Source: an uncultured Oscillospiraceae bacterium (GTDB lineage Bacteria > Bacillota > Clostridia > Oscillospirales > Oscillospiraceae). Taken from it: a DNA stretch of 11,358 nt. The stretch's first letter is position 1. Each line of letters starts with the position of its first letter. Shown here one piece after another: positions 1 through 6,732 of the stretch. Under the pieces are notes generated by a model that saw only the letters and a list, made by a program, of their open reading frames with translations, was not told the DNA's origin and ran no database searches. The position numbers were made by a program, and so were the translations under genes. The stretch lies in the NCBI GenBank assembly GCA_934636305.1, contig CAKUAM010000062.1, positions 1-11,358 of the forward strand, read 5' to 3'.

Positions 1-67
1 GTCGGGATTCGAACCCGAGGCCTCTTGGTCCCGAACCAAGCGCGATACCAAACTTCGCCACACCCCG
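1..67 (-). tRNA. tRNA-Pro (anticodon CGG), 3' end cut off by the window edge
   Basis: Read on the minus strand, this is a tRNA from its 5' end at 67 to the first base of the 3' acceptor strand. The acceptor 5' strand is CGGGGTG. The D stem is GCGA/TCGC. The anticodon stem CTTGG/CCAAG encloses TTCGGGA, giving anticodon CGG, which reads the proline codon CCG. The T arm is TCGGG-TTCGAAT-CCCGA. The last six acceptor bases and any CCA end lie outside the window. It sits downstream of, and on the same strand as, the kinase gene, but has its own promoter and is separated from that gene by a strong terminator. Confidence 0.95.
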
Positions 68-78
68 TCAGCTCGATT

Positions 79-107
79 ATTATAGTCATAGTAAGGGAAT
101 TTGTCAA
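79..107 (-). promoter_or_regulatory. Consensus sigma-A promoter of the tRNA-Pro gene
   Basis: On the minus strand the sequence has TTGACA (102-107), a 17-nt spacer, then TATAAT (79-84). Both hexamers match the housekeeping consensus exactly. Transcription should start near 72-73, only about five bases before the mature tRNA 5' end at 67. Confidence 0.9.
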
Positions 108-182
108 GAGGAAAGAACAAAAAAGTTTTTGTGGCCGGATGCACGCAGACGGGCGTGGCAAATTTCGTGGCAAAAATGAGAG

Positions 183-218
183 AAAAAAGCCAGGCGGCTC
201 CGGCTGGAGCCGCCTGGC
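183..218 (-). terminator. Rho-independent terminator of the kinase gene
   Basis: On the minus strand a perfect 13-bp GC-rich stem (arms 189-201 and 206-218) with a 4-nt loop is followed by six T (183-188). It begins 12 nt after the kinase stop codon and isolates the kinase gene from the downstream tRNA. Confidence 0.93.
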
Positions 219-230
219 AGAAGGGATGGA

Positions 231-3029
231 TTAACTCTTGACAGTAAATTTTGCGTTGGAGAGCAGCTGATTGCCGATGTAGATGGACAGCGTGTAACTG
301 CCGTCGGTCTGCGGGGTGCGCGGGAAGTAACCCACGAACATGTTCTTTTCCCACATATCCTTCCACACGGCGATGTAGCTGTGTGCGTCAACGACGCTGC
401 CGCCCTCGTCACGGATGACAAGGTTAATGGCGACGGTCCCATCGGAGGACGTATCCACCGTACCGCTGGACTCCACGTCGAATGCAATAAGCTCACCCTT
501 GGAGAACGTTGTGCGCGAGGTATAGAGGTCAAGGTAGCGGAAGGTATCCTTGTTCGGCTTCAGGAACAGGCCCGTATAGGTGCCGCTGACACCGTTGGCC
601 TTGTAGGGATTGTCCACGTTGGCCGTTGTGAACTCCGACTCTGTCTCGCCATCAAGCGCTTCGCCGCTCTTGAGAGACAGTGCAGCGCTATAATGCGCGC
701 CGGGATACATGTTGTTGGCGGGGATCACGCACGATTCGTCCGTCGTTTCGATGGTCTGCGGCTCTGCGTTCTCCACGTCGAGGAGCGTATAGGTCACGAC
801 CCACTGCGGATCGGCAGGCTCGGTCTCGCACGTCCAGTCGAGATTGACATTGACGGTCCGGCCGGACTCATCCGTCTCGGAGGTGATCTTGAAATCCGTG
901 ACCTTTGTGATGGTCGGCGTGACGCTCATGGCGTAGCTCGAGAGCATGGTCGGTGCGGAGATAACAATCTCATATTCCGTACCGGAGACAAGATTCTCGA
1001 ACGTCACATTGGGCGCTGTGACCTCCTGCGTTTCCTCGTACCCGGCCTTATCCGAGATGGTGACGACCCACTTTTCCGGGGCGTCGCCGGTATACTGCCA
1101 GGTGAGGATCGCGGAGGAGCTGGAGAGCGCAATGGTCACGCTGTCAGCGTTCAGCTCAACGGTCGGCACGGTGGACAGGGCAGTGCTGACTGCGCCGGAC
1201 AGCTGCGTGTTTTCCGGGGCCTGCAGGGCGAAGGTGTACTGCGAGTTGGACAGCAGATCGCTGATAACGACGCTGTGGCCGGAGAAGGTGACGGTCTTGG
1301 GCTCGGCACCCTCCGTTTCATAGCTGACGGTCCAGGTGTCATAGTCCGGGCCATCCTGAAGGATGAAGTTCAGCTCTGCCTGCGTGACAGAGATGGGCGT
1401 TGCGGTAAAGCTCAGGATCGTCGTCTCGGCCAGCGTGGTGGCGACGGCAGAATAGCTGCCGGTCATCTTCTTGCCGCCGAGCGCAACAGCCTCGATGGTG
1501 TACTGCGTGCCGGGCACGAGCGAGTCAAACGTCATGTCCGCGCCGGAAACATAGCTCAGGCGGGACTGGTTGCCGTAGGCATCGGAGCAGGTGACATCAA
1601 ACGCGCCGGACGGCTCGGACGAGTCAATCTGAACAGTCAGCGTATCGGTGCCGACAGAGGAAACCGTAATGCCGTTGACCCGCGTGATGGACGGGACAAT
1701 CACGAAGAACCAGACAGCGGCTGCAATGGCGGCAAGCACCGCGACGATGATTACAACAGGCAGGATCCACTTGGGAACCGGCTTTTTCTGCTTTTTCCGG
1801 CGCTGACCACGCGGCGGCAGGGTAATTTTCAGCTCGTCGTCCTCGCCCGAAGCGTCCGCCGGGGAGGACTCCTCGTCAGCCTCCGGCTCAGAGGCGTCCT
1901 CACTGTTTTCATCAAGACCGATGGTTCCCTTGCCGGCGTCTCCGCGGTGCACCTCGTCGATGATGGCGTTGAGCATCTGGGTGTCCGGGGAGAAATTCTC
2001 CTTGAAGTCGTCGGCCATCTTTTCTGTGTCGGCGAACTGAACCGGCTCAACCTCCTCCTCAAGATTCGGATCAATCGTTTCAGGCTCGCCCTCGATGGGC
2101 GGGACGATCAGTGCGTCGGATGCTTCGTTGCGCTTGCCGTATTCAAGCAGCGCCTCCTGCATCTCCTGCGGCGTCTGGTAGCGGTCCTCCGGCTTGAAGG
2201 CGCAGGCCTTCAGAATGATTTCCGCCATCTCATAGTCGGCGTACATGGGCGCGGGCAGCGTCTCGCCTGTGACGCGCAGCTTGTCCGCGGCGCGGGGAGA
2301 GGTCTTTTCGTCCTCGAACGGGCCATGATTACCGTTGTAGACGCGGTAGAGGATCATGCCGACGGAATAGATGTCGGTCGTCGGCTCAATGGTGCCGAGC
2401 AGACTGAACAGCTCCGGCGCGGAATAGGAGCTGAGCATGTTTTCCGGCATGGAGCAGTATTTGAGCTCGTCAATTTTTGCAATGCCGAGATCGCCCAGCA
2501 GAAAATGCCCCTGCGCGCTTAAGTACACGTTGGAGGGCTTGACGTTGCGGTGGACAAGCCCGGCCTCGCGCAGGCTGACAAGCGCGCTGCACAGATCCAG
2601 ACCGAGATTCACGGCCCCGGCCTGCGTCATGGGCGTATCGGTCAGCACCTCGGAGAGCGTCTTGCGGTATTCAGCCAGCAGATAAATCTCAAACCCGACG
2701 CCATCTTCCTTCGGCTCAATCTGATAGCTGCGGTAGCAGCCGATGTTCGGGCTGGCAGAGAGCTTTTCCAGCGTTTCCAGCTCCGCCTGATAGTCGGCGG
2801 CAACCTGCTTGTAATAGTTCTGCGCGTCCTCGACTGTGGTGGCAGCACCGGTGAACATCAGCGCGTCGACCTGCTTCTGCGATTCGGGGATGCAGATGTG
2901 CTTGAGATAGTAGGACTGGTTGCTCTTGGTGCTCCTTACAATATAAACAGACGTACCGCCGCGGACGCTGATGCATTTGACTACTTCCATGTTGGACAGC
3001 AGCGGCGATATCATTTTTAATTCTGGCAA
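231..3029 (-). CDS. Membrane-anchored Ser/Thr kinase homologue with fibronectin-III repeats; catalytic HRD reads HRN (possible pseudokinase)
   Basis: 932 aa. Residues 15-300 form a Hanks-type kinase fold: lysine K43 (YLK), helix-C Glu near 83-88, H160-R161-N162, K164, N167, D180-L-G, APE at 204-206, D219 and R283. Asn replaces the catalytic Asp at 162 (codon AAC, 2546-2544), and the glycine loop is degenerate (SVRGGTSVY, 21-29). An acidic linker (310-400) and a basic stretch (407-416) precede one membrane segment (421-446). Outside the membrane are about four FN3-like repeats (454-535, 538-622, 624-710, 712-802) and a last domain of about 118 aa that I do not recognise. PASTA repeats, usual in PrkC/StkP kinases, are absent. 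The start is TTG: AAGGAGG lies 8 nt upstream of it, whereas the next in-frame ATG (3014) would be 23 nt away. The kinase fold is certain; catalytic activity and targets are unknown. It is divergent from the zinc-ribbon/BIG2 gene. Confidence 0.9.
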   Translation of the reverse strand: MPELKMISPLLSNMEVVKCISVRGGTSVYIVRSTKSNQSYYLKHICIPESQKQVDALMFTGAATTVEDAQNYYKQVAADYQAELETLEKLSASPNIGCYRSYQIEPKEDGVGFEIYLLAEYRKTLSEVLTDTPMTQAGAVNLGLDLCSALVSLREAGLVHRNVKPSNVYLSAQGHFLLGDLGIAKIDELKYCSMPENMLSSYSAPELFSLLGTIEPTTDIYSVGMILYRVYNGNHGPFEDEKTSPRAADKLRVTGETLPAPMYADYEMAEIILKACAFKPEDRYQTPQEMQEALLEYGKRNEASDALIVPPIEGEPETIDPNLEEEVEPVQFADTEKMADDFKENFSPDTQMLNAIIDEVHRGDAGKGTIGLDENSEDASEPEADEESSPADASGEDDELKITLPPRGQRRKKQKKPVPKWILPVVIIVAVLAAIAAAVWFFVIVPSITRVNGITVSSVGTDTLTVQIDSSEPSGAFDVTCSDAYGNQSRLSYVSGADMTFDSLVPGTQYTIEAVALGGKKMTGSYSAVATTLAETTILSFTATPISVTQAELNFILQDGPDYDTWTVSYETEGAEPKTVTFSGHSVVISDLLSNSQYTFALQAPENTQLSGAVSTALSTVPTVELNADSVTIALSSSSAILTWQYTGDAPEKWVVTISDKAGYEETQEVTAPNVTFENLVSGTEYEIVISAPTMLSSYAMSVTPTITKVTDFKITSETDESGRTVNVNLDWTCETEPADPQWVVTYTLLDVENAEPQTIETTDESCVIPANNMYPGAHYSAALSLKSGEALDGETESEFTTANVDNPYKANGVSGTYTGLFLKPNKDTFRYLDLYTSRTTFSKGELIAFDVESSGTVDTSSDGTVAINLVIRDEGGSVVDAHSYIAVWKDMWEKNMFVGYFPRTPQTDGSYTLSIYIGNQLLSNAKFTVKS

Positions 3030-3058
3030 ACTGTTCGCCTCCTTACATACACGCTTTT

Positions 3059-3087
3059 ATTCTATGTCATTTGCGAAGAAAATGCAA
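3059..3087 (-). promoter_or_regulatory. Promoter of the kinase gene
   Basis: On the minus strand TTGCAT (3082-3087), a 17-nt spacer and TAGAAT (3059-3064) fit a sigma-A promoter. The predicted start near 3052 leaves a leader of about 22 nt that holds the AAGGAGG ribosome site. It lies back to back with the plus-strand promoter at 3110-3138, with 22 bp between the two -35 boxes. Confidence 0.7.
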
Positions 3088-3109
3088 TACAATATCTTGC
3101 CGGATGGGG

Positions 3110-3138
3110 TTGGAATCTGTTACAATTTGTGATATAAT
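3110..3138 (+). promoter_or_regulatory. Extended -10 promoter of the zinc-ribbon/BIG2 gene
   Basis: TTGGAA (3110-3115), a 17-nt spacer and TATAAT (3133-3138), with an extended -10 TG at 3130-3131. The predicted start near 3145 makes the ATG at 3150 almost leaderless and supports translation from 3189, which has a proper ribosome site. Confidence 0.8.
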
Positions 3139-3188
3139 GATGCCGTACTATGGAAATGTTGTACGTCAGCTTACAAACGGAGGTTCTC

Positions 3189-4529
3189 ATGGAACTCAAA
3201 AACTGTGAATATTGCGGCACGGCCTATGACGCGCGTCTGAGCCAGTGCCCGCTTTGCGGCCGGACGGCCGGCGGCCAGAAATCATCGCCGCGTGCGGGCG
3301 GCAAGCGTCTGCGCACGGCAGACGCCGACCAGCAGACGGACAGTCCGGCGCAGGGGCGGCGCACGCGCGGCGCCTATGCCGGCAAGCGCGTGCGCGACGA
3401 CGCGGCGGCGCGTGCCGCCGCCAGACAGGACAACCAGCAGGATCCGGCAGGGCAGCCAAAGCCGTCGCCGTATGCGATTCCGAAGTGGATGATGGTGACA
3501 ATCTGCGTGATTCTCGGCGTGGCGGTGCTGGGCGGCGCGCTGCTGGCATTCAGCCGGCTGGGATGGTCGCCGCTGTACCGCGAGACGACGCTGCAGCAGA
3601 CCGAGCCCCAGCAGACCCAGACGGAGCAGACCGCCGAGCCGCAGCCGGCGCAGGCCGAGACCCAGGCCCCGGCGGAAAACCGCTATACCAATGAAGAAGA
3701 TCAGAAGCCGGCGGAGCAGGAGCCGGAGCAGCCGGTACAGGAGGATGTTGCCTGCACGAGCCTGACGCTCTCGGCTCCGACGGTGACGTTTGAGGATGTG
3801 GGCCGCTTCTTCAACATCACCTTTACCCGCAAGCCGGACAACTGCACCGAGGACGTGGTGTTCACCTCCAGCGATGAATCGGTTGCCACGGTGTCGGAGC
3901 AGGGGAAAATCGTCGCGATCAACGCGGGCTCCGCTGTGATTACGGCCAACTGCGGCAGCCAGAGCGCCACGTGCCTTGTCACGTGCGACTTTGCCTACGT
4001 GGGCCAGGAGGAGGAAACGACCGAGGCGGAGGTGAGCCTTGCCATCAGTAAGGAGGATCTGACGTTCTTCTCTGCGGGCGAGCAGTACCAGCTGACCGTC
4101 TCCGGCGCGCCGGAGGGGGCCGTGATCGTCTACTCGATCAATGATGAATCCGTCGCAACCGTGAACCCCAACGGCCTTCTGACCGCCAAGGGCGGCGGCA
4201 CGGCGACCGTGACCGTCACGGTGGATGAATACCCGCCGCTCAGCTGCATCGTGCGGTGCAACTTCTCAAGCAGCCAGACAGACGGCGGCACGTATACGAT
4301 CTCCAACAGCGACGTCACCATGGGCGTCAAGGGGGAGACGTTCCAGATCTCGCTGCGCGACGAAAACGGCAATAAGGTGACGGGCCTTCTGTGGGTGTCG
4401 TCGGATCTTTCGGTCTGCTCGGTCGACGGTACGGGCGTCGTGAAGGCGGAGGGCCAGGGCACGGCCTATATCTCCACCACGTATAACGGCGCAAGCTACC
4501 AGTGCATCGTGCGCTGCAACCTGCATTAA
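3189..4529 (+). CDS. Zinc-ribbon membrane protein with three BIG2-like extracellular Ig domains
   Basis: 446 aa, function not known. Residues 6-23 carry a CxxC-x10-CxxC zinc ribbon (C6, C9, C20, C23). A disordered, Arg/Lys-rich stretch (31-95) leads to one membrane segment (about 100-121). Next comes a Gln/Glu/Pro/Thr-rich stalk (132-186), then three BIG2-like domains (about 189-268, 281-359, 367-446). The first two share the typical DESVATV...G...A..G.A..T pattern, and each domain ends in a C-x3-C strand (262/266, 353/357, 439/443). The basic side suggests the ribbon is cytoplasmic and the Ig domains are outside. I chose ATG 3189 because GGAGG (3179-3183) lies 5 nt upstream; the in-frame ATG at 3150 has no such site. 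The layout mirrors the divergent kinase gene, even to a PKW just before both membrane segments, which suggests a joint role at the cell envelope. No enzyme domain is visible. Confidence 0.88.
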   Translation: MELKNCEYCGTAYDARLSQCPLCGRTAGGQKSSPRAGGKRLRTADADQQTDSPAQGRRTRGAYAGKRVRDDAAARAAARQDNQQDPAGQPKPSPYAIPKWMMVTICVILGVAVLGGALLAFSRLGWSPLYRETTLQQTEPQQTQTEQTAEPQPAQAETQAPAENRYTNEEDQKPAEQEPEQPVQEDVACTSLTLSAPTVTFEDVGRFFNITFTRKPDNCTEDVVFTSSDESVATVSEQGKIVAINAGSAVITANCGSQSATCLVTCDFAYVGQEEETTEAEVSLAISKEDLTFFSAGEQYQLTVSGAPEGAVIVYSINDESVATVNPNGLLTAKGGGTATVTVTVDEYPPLSCIVRCNFSSSQTDGGTYTISNSDVTMGVKGETFQISLRDENGNKVTGLLWVSSDLSVCSVDGTGVVKAEGQGTAYISTTYNGASYQCIVRCNLH

Positions 4530-4550
4530 AATTCTATAAAACGGTAAAAA

Positions 4551-4582
4551 GACGTTCTGCAAGCGTGCGGAACGTCTTTTTT
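4551..4582 (+). terminator. Terminator after the zinc-ribbon/BIG2 gene
   Basis: The stem GACGTTC/GAACGTC (4551-4557 and 4570-4576), extended inward by three pairs including one G-U, is followed by six T (4577-4582). It begins 21 nt after the stop codon. Five A (4546-4550) precede the left arm, so it could also stop minus-strand transcripts. Confidence 0.88.
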
Positions 4583-4611
4583 CGCAGTTATTTTTGCTTT
4601 TTTCGCAGTTT

Positions 4612-4642
4612 TTAACAAAAGTGGAATCGGATGTGCTATACT
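4612..4642 (+). promoter_or_regulatory. Likely promoter of the SipW-signal secreted protein gene
   Basis: An extended -10 TGC-TATACT (4634-4642) lies downstream of TTAACA (4612-4617). The spacer is 19 nt, longer than ideal, but the TG extension may compensate. The predicted start near 4649 gives a leader of about 97 nt that contains two hairpins. Confidence 0.6.
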
Positions 4643-4660
4643 GAATCCATCAAAGGCGCG

Positions 4661-4699
4661 CATGCACCCAGGTGCATGTTTTCTTCTGTGGAAGAAAAC
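4661..4699 (+). promoter_or_regulatory. Two adjacent perfect hairpins in the leader of the secreted protein gene
   Basis: The first is CATGCACC/GGTGCATG (4661-4668 and 4671-4678) with two bases between arms. The second is GTTTTCTTC/GAAGAAAAC (4678-4686 and 4691-4699) with a TGTG loop. They share base 4678 and start about 12 nt after the predicted transcription start. No T run follows, so they are not ordinary terminators. They may stabilise the mRNA 5' end or bind a regulator. Confidence 0.55.
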
Positions 4700-4745
4700 A
4701 ACATCCCCCTGCCTGCGGCCAAAAAAGAGAAAGGAATGCAAACAC

Positions 4746-6431
4746 ATGAAGAAGAAAAATGTCACAAAGCATGCGCTGCTGGCAAGTGTTCTGGCCATGG
4801 TTCTGTGCGTCACCATGCTCGTCGGCACCACGTTTGCCTGGTTCACCGACACGGCTAGTGCAAACGTCAACAAGATCCAGTCCGGTAAGCTGGATGTGGA
4901 TATTGTCAAGGCTGATTCCACTGATAGCCTTGCAGGCGAGACCCTTAAATGGCAAAAGGCCGCAGGTCATGAGAACGAAGCTGTTCTTTGGGAGCCGGGC
5001 TGCACGTACACTCTGACTCCGTTCCGTATTGCCAATAAGGGCAACCTTGCGCTCAAGTACCAGATCAAGATCAACGGTATCACCGGCGATGCCAAACTGC
5101 TGGAGGCTTTGACGTTCAGTGTTGAAGGTGTTGAAGGCACGCTTGATACGTATGTAGGTCATCTGGAAGGTGGCTCGGAAAACGCCCCGAAGCTGAGCGA
5201 GACAATCGTTATCTCCGCGAAGATGCGTGAGGATGCAGGCAACGAATATCAGAACCTGACGCTCGACGGCATCACGGTTACGGTCTACGCAACGCAGGAT
5301 ACGGTTGAATACGACAGCAACAGCAAAGAATATGATAAGAATGCATCCGACGGCAACGGTGGCATGAGCAACCTCGTTCCGGCTTCGGGCAGCACGAATG
5401 TTACAGTTGATGCAACTACCGGTCTGACAACAGCGAATGCAACCGTTAAAGCTGAGTCTACACAGATGACGGCTACGGCTACGATTCCGGCAGGTGTTAA
5501 GATGGAGGCAGGCACAACTTCCTCTACATTGACGGTCGATTCGATCAGCACCCCGTCGAATGTGACAGTTGAGTCCGACAAGGCCAGCAAGAGCTTTGAT
5601 GTGTCGCTCAGCGGTGTCGCAGAGGAAAACAATGTTCCTATCCCTGTCGAACTGGAAATCGGCAAGAACCTGACTAATGTTAAGATGTATCATAATAACA
5701 CGGAGATGACTGCAGCAACTGGCACCGATACGGCAGATACTTTCAAGTATGATCCTACTACCGGTAAGGTCACGCTGTATGTCACGCATTTCAGCCCGTT
5801 CACAGTTGTCTGTGATGCAGTTGCAACGGCAAATGGTGTCGGTTATACAACGCTGCAGGAGGCAGTTAATGCTGGCGGCACAGTTGTGCTGCTGAAGGAT
5901 GTTGACCTGGAGCATACAGTCGTTGTTACCAAAGCAGTTACGCTCAACCTGAGTGGTAAAGAGCTGCATAACACGAAAGATATCTGGTCGGATGATGAGT
6001 GGTCGCTGGTTTCTGTTCAGAAGGGCGGCAGCCTGACCATCACCGGCAACGGCACGTTGAAGGCCAAGGAAAATGACTGCTATGCAGTTGACGTTCAGGA
6101 TGGCGCAACCTGCACCATTGAGAATGGTACATTTGTCGGCAACATTCATGCGGTGTATGTCCTTGAGGGGCATGCTGATATCAAGGGCGGCACGTATTCT
6201 GTGCAGCAGAAGTATCCGGATGCAGCAAAGGCTGATGAATTTGTCCTGAACTGCTACGATGCAAACCATACGAATGGTACCGCAAAGATCGTTGTTACCG
6301 GCGGCACGTTCGCAAACTTTAACCCGGCAAGCTGCAAGGCAGAAGGTGAGAATACGAACTTCTGTGCGGCGGGATACACCACGAAGCTGGACGGCAATAA
6401 TTACACTGTTGTAAAAGAGGCTGAGGGCTAA
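4746..6431 (+). CDS. Secreted protein with SipW-dependent (TasA/camelysin-type) signal and beta-helix-like C-terminal region
   Basis: 561 aa. The N-terminus (1-50) has MKKK, a hydrophobic core (10-27), then GTTFAWFTDTASANVNKIQSG. This is the pattern of signal peptides cut by the SipW signal peptidase, as in TasA and camelysin matrix proteins. Residues about 45-185 fit a TasA-like beta domain. Residues 215-355 are Thr/Val-rich and beta-predicted. Residues 366-388 (TLQEAVNAGGTVVLLKDVDL and flanks) begin a repetitive Gly/Thr/Val region to about 525 that resembles right-handed beta-helix surface proteins. No LPXTG, SLH or membrane anchor is visible at the C-terminus. ATG 4746 is chosen because AAGGA (4731-4735) lies 10 nt upstream and the signal peptide starts there. 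A longer reading from 4662 would put hairpin DNA into the protein. No sipW gene lies in the window, so processing depends on one elsewhere. Codons are visibly more AT-rich (GTT, GAT, GCA, AAT) than in neighbouring genes. Confidence 0.85.
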   Translation: MKKKNVTKHALLASVLAMVLCVTMLVGTTFAWFTDTASANVNKIQSGKLDVDIVKADSTDSLAGETLKWQKAAGHENEAVLWEPGCTYTLTPFRIANKGNLALKYQIKINGITGDAKLLEALTFSVEGVEGTLDTYVGHLEGGSENAPKLSETIVISAKMREDAGNEYQNLTLDGITVTVYATQDTVEYDSNSKEYDKNASDGNGGMSNLVPASGSTNVTVDATTGLTTANATVKAESTQMTATATIPAGVKMEAGTTSSTLTVDSISTPSNVTVESDKASKSFDVSLSGVAEENNVPIPVELEIGKNLTNVKMYHNNTEMTAATGTDTADTFKYDPTTGKVTLYVTHFSPFTVVCDAVATANGVGYTTLQEAVNAGGTVVLLKDVDLEHTVVVTKAVTLNLSGKELHNTKDIWSDDEWSLVSVQKGGSLTITGNGTLKAKENDCYAVDVQDGATCTIENGTFVGNIHAVYVLEGHADIKGGTYSVQQKYPDAAKADEFVLNCYDANHTNGTAKIVVTGGTFANFNPASCKAEGENTNFCAAGYTTKLDGNNYTVVKEAEG

Positions 6432-6441
6432 TTGGTACGGT

Positions 6442-6471
6442 AAAACAGGCACCCCTCGGGGTGCCTGTTTT
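6442..6471 (+). terminator. Terminator of the secreted protein gene
   Basis: A perfect 14-bp inverted repeat (6442-6455 and 6458-6471) with a CTCG tip ends in four T within the stem. It begins 10 nt after the stop codon. The A run on the left arm makes it potentially active in both directions. Confidence 0.9.
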
Positions 6472-6489
6472 CTGCATGCTCCAACGTGT

Positions 6490-6664
6490 GGGCTGATGTG
6501 GGCATCAGCCCCTACGCAGGCGGCGCGCGTCGTCCATGTACCGACTCTGCGCGGAAAGCCGTAGGGGACGATGCCTACATCGTCCCGGCAGAACAGGCCA
6601 GATTTACGGAAATCTGCGGCAAATCCGCACCATTTTTCGGGCTGATGTGGGCATCAGCCCCTAC
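6490..6664. repeat. Three copies of a short palindromic repeat (two in one orientation, one inverted)
   Basis: In one orientation the repeat reads GTAGGGG-NN-GATGCCYACATC-NN-CCC. Copies lie at 6490-6515 (minus), 6561-6587 (plus) and 6639-6664 (minus). Each forms a 9-bp stem with a 4-nt loop. The two outer copies have stem pairs CT/AG and the middle copy AC/GT, so the changes preserve pairing. The outer copies also share about 37 bp of similar downstream sequence, including GTCCATGTACCGACT, making a direct repeat of about 65 bp at 149-bp spacing. The pattern resembles dispersed intergenic REP/MITE-like repeats; I see no coding content. Confidence 0.8.
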
Positions 6665-6732
6665 GATAGCGGCCCGTGCCGTCCATGTACCGACTTGCGC
6701 GGGAAAGATCCAAGAAAACCGAAGCGGTTTCT

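Noticed and set aside
381..2522. A 713-codon open frame on the plus strand, opposite the kinase gene
   Set aside because: It is antisense to a gene with clear kinase, membrane and FN3 features; the product is low-complexity Arg/Gly/Leu-rich with no family likeness, and GC-rich codon use explains the absence of stops.
3150..3188. Upstream ATG start for the zinc-ribbon protein
   Set aside because: It lies about 5 nt from the predicted transcription start and has no ribosome site; ATG 3189 has GGAGG 5 nt upstream.
4650..6452. A 600-codon open frame on the minus strand, opposite the secreted protein gene
   Set aside because: It is Cys/Arg/Ile-rich without recognisable domains, runs through the terminator and leader hairpins, and opposes a gene with a convincing signal peptide.
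6490..6664. CRISPR array
   Set aside because: There are only three short palindromic copies, one inverted, with unequal flanks partly repeated themselves and no cas genes.
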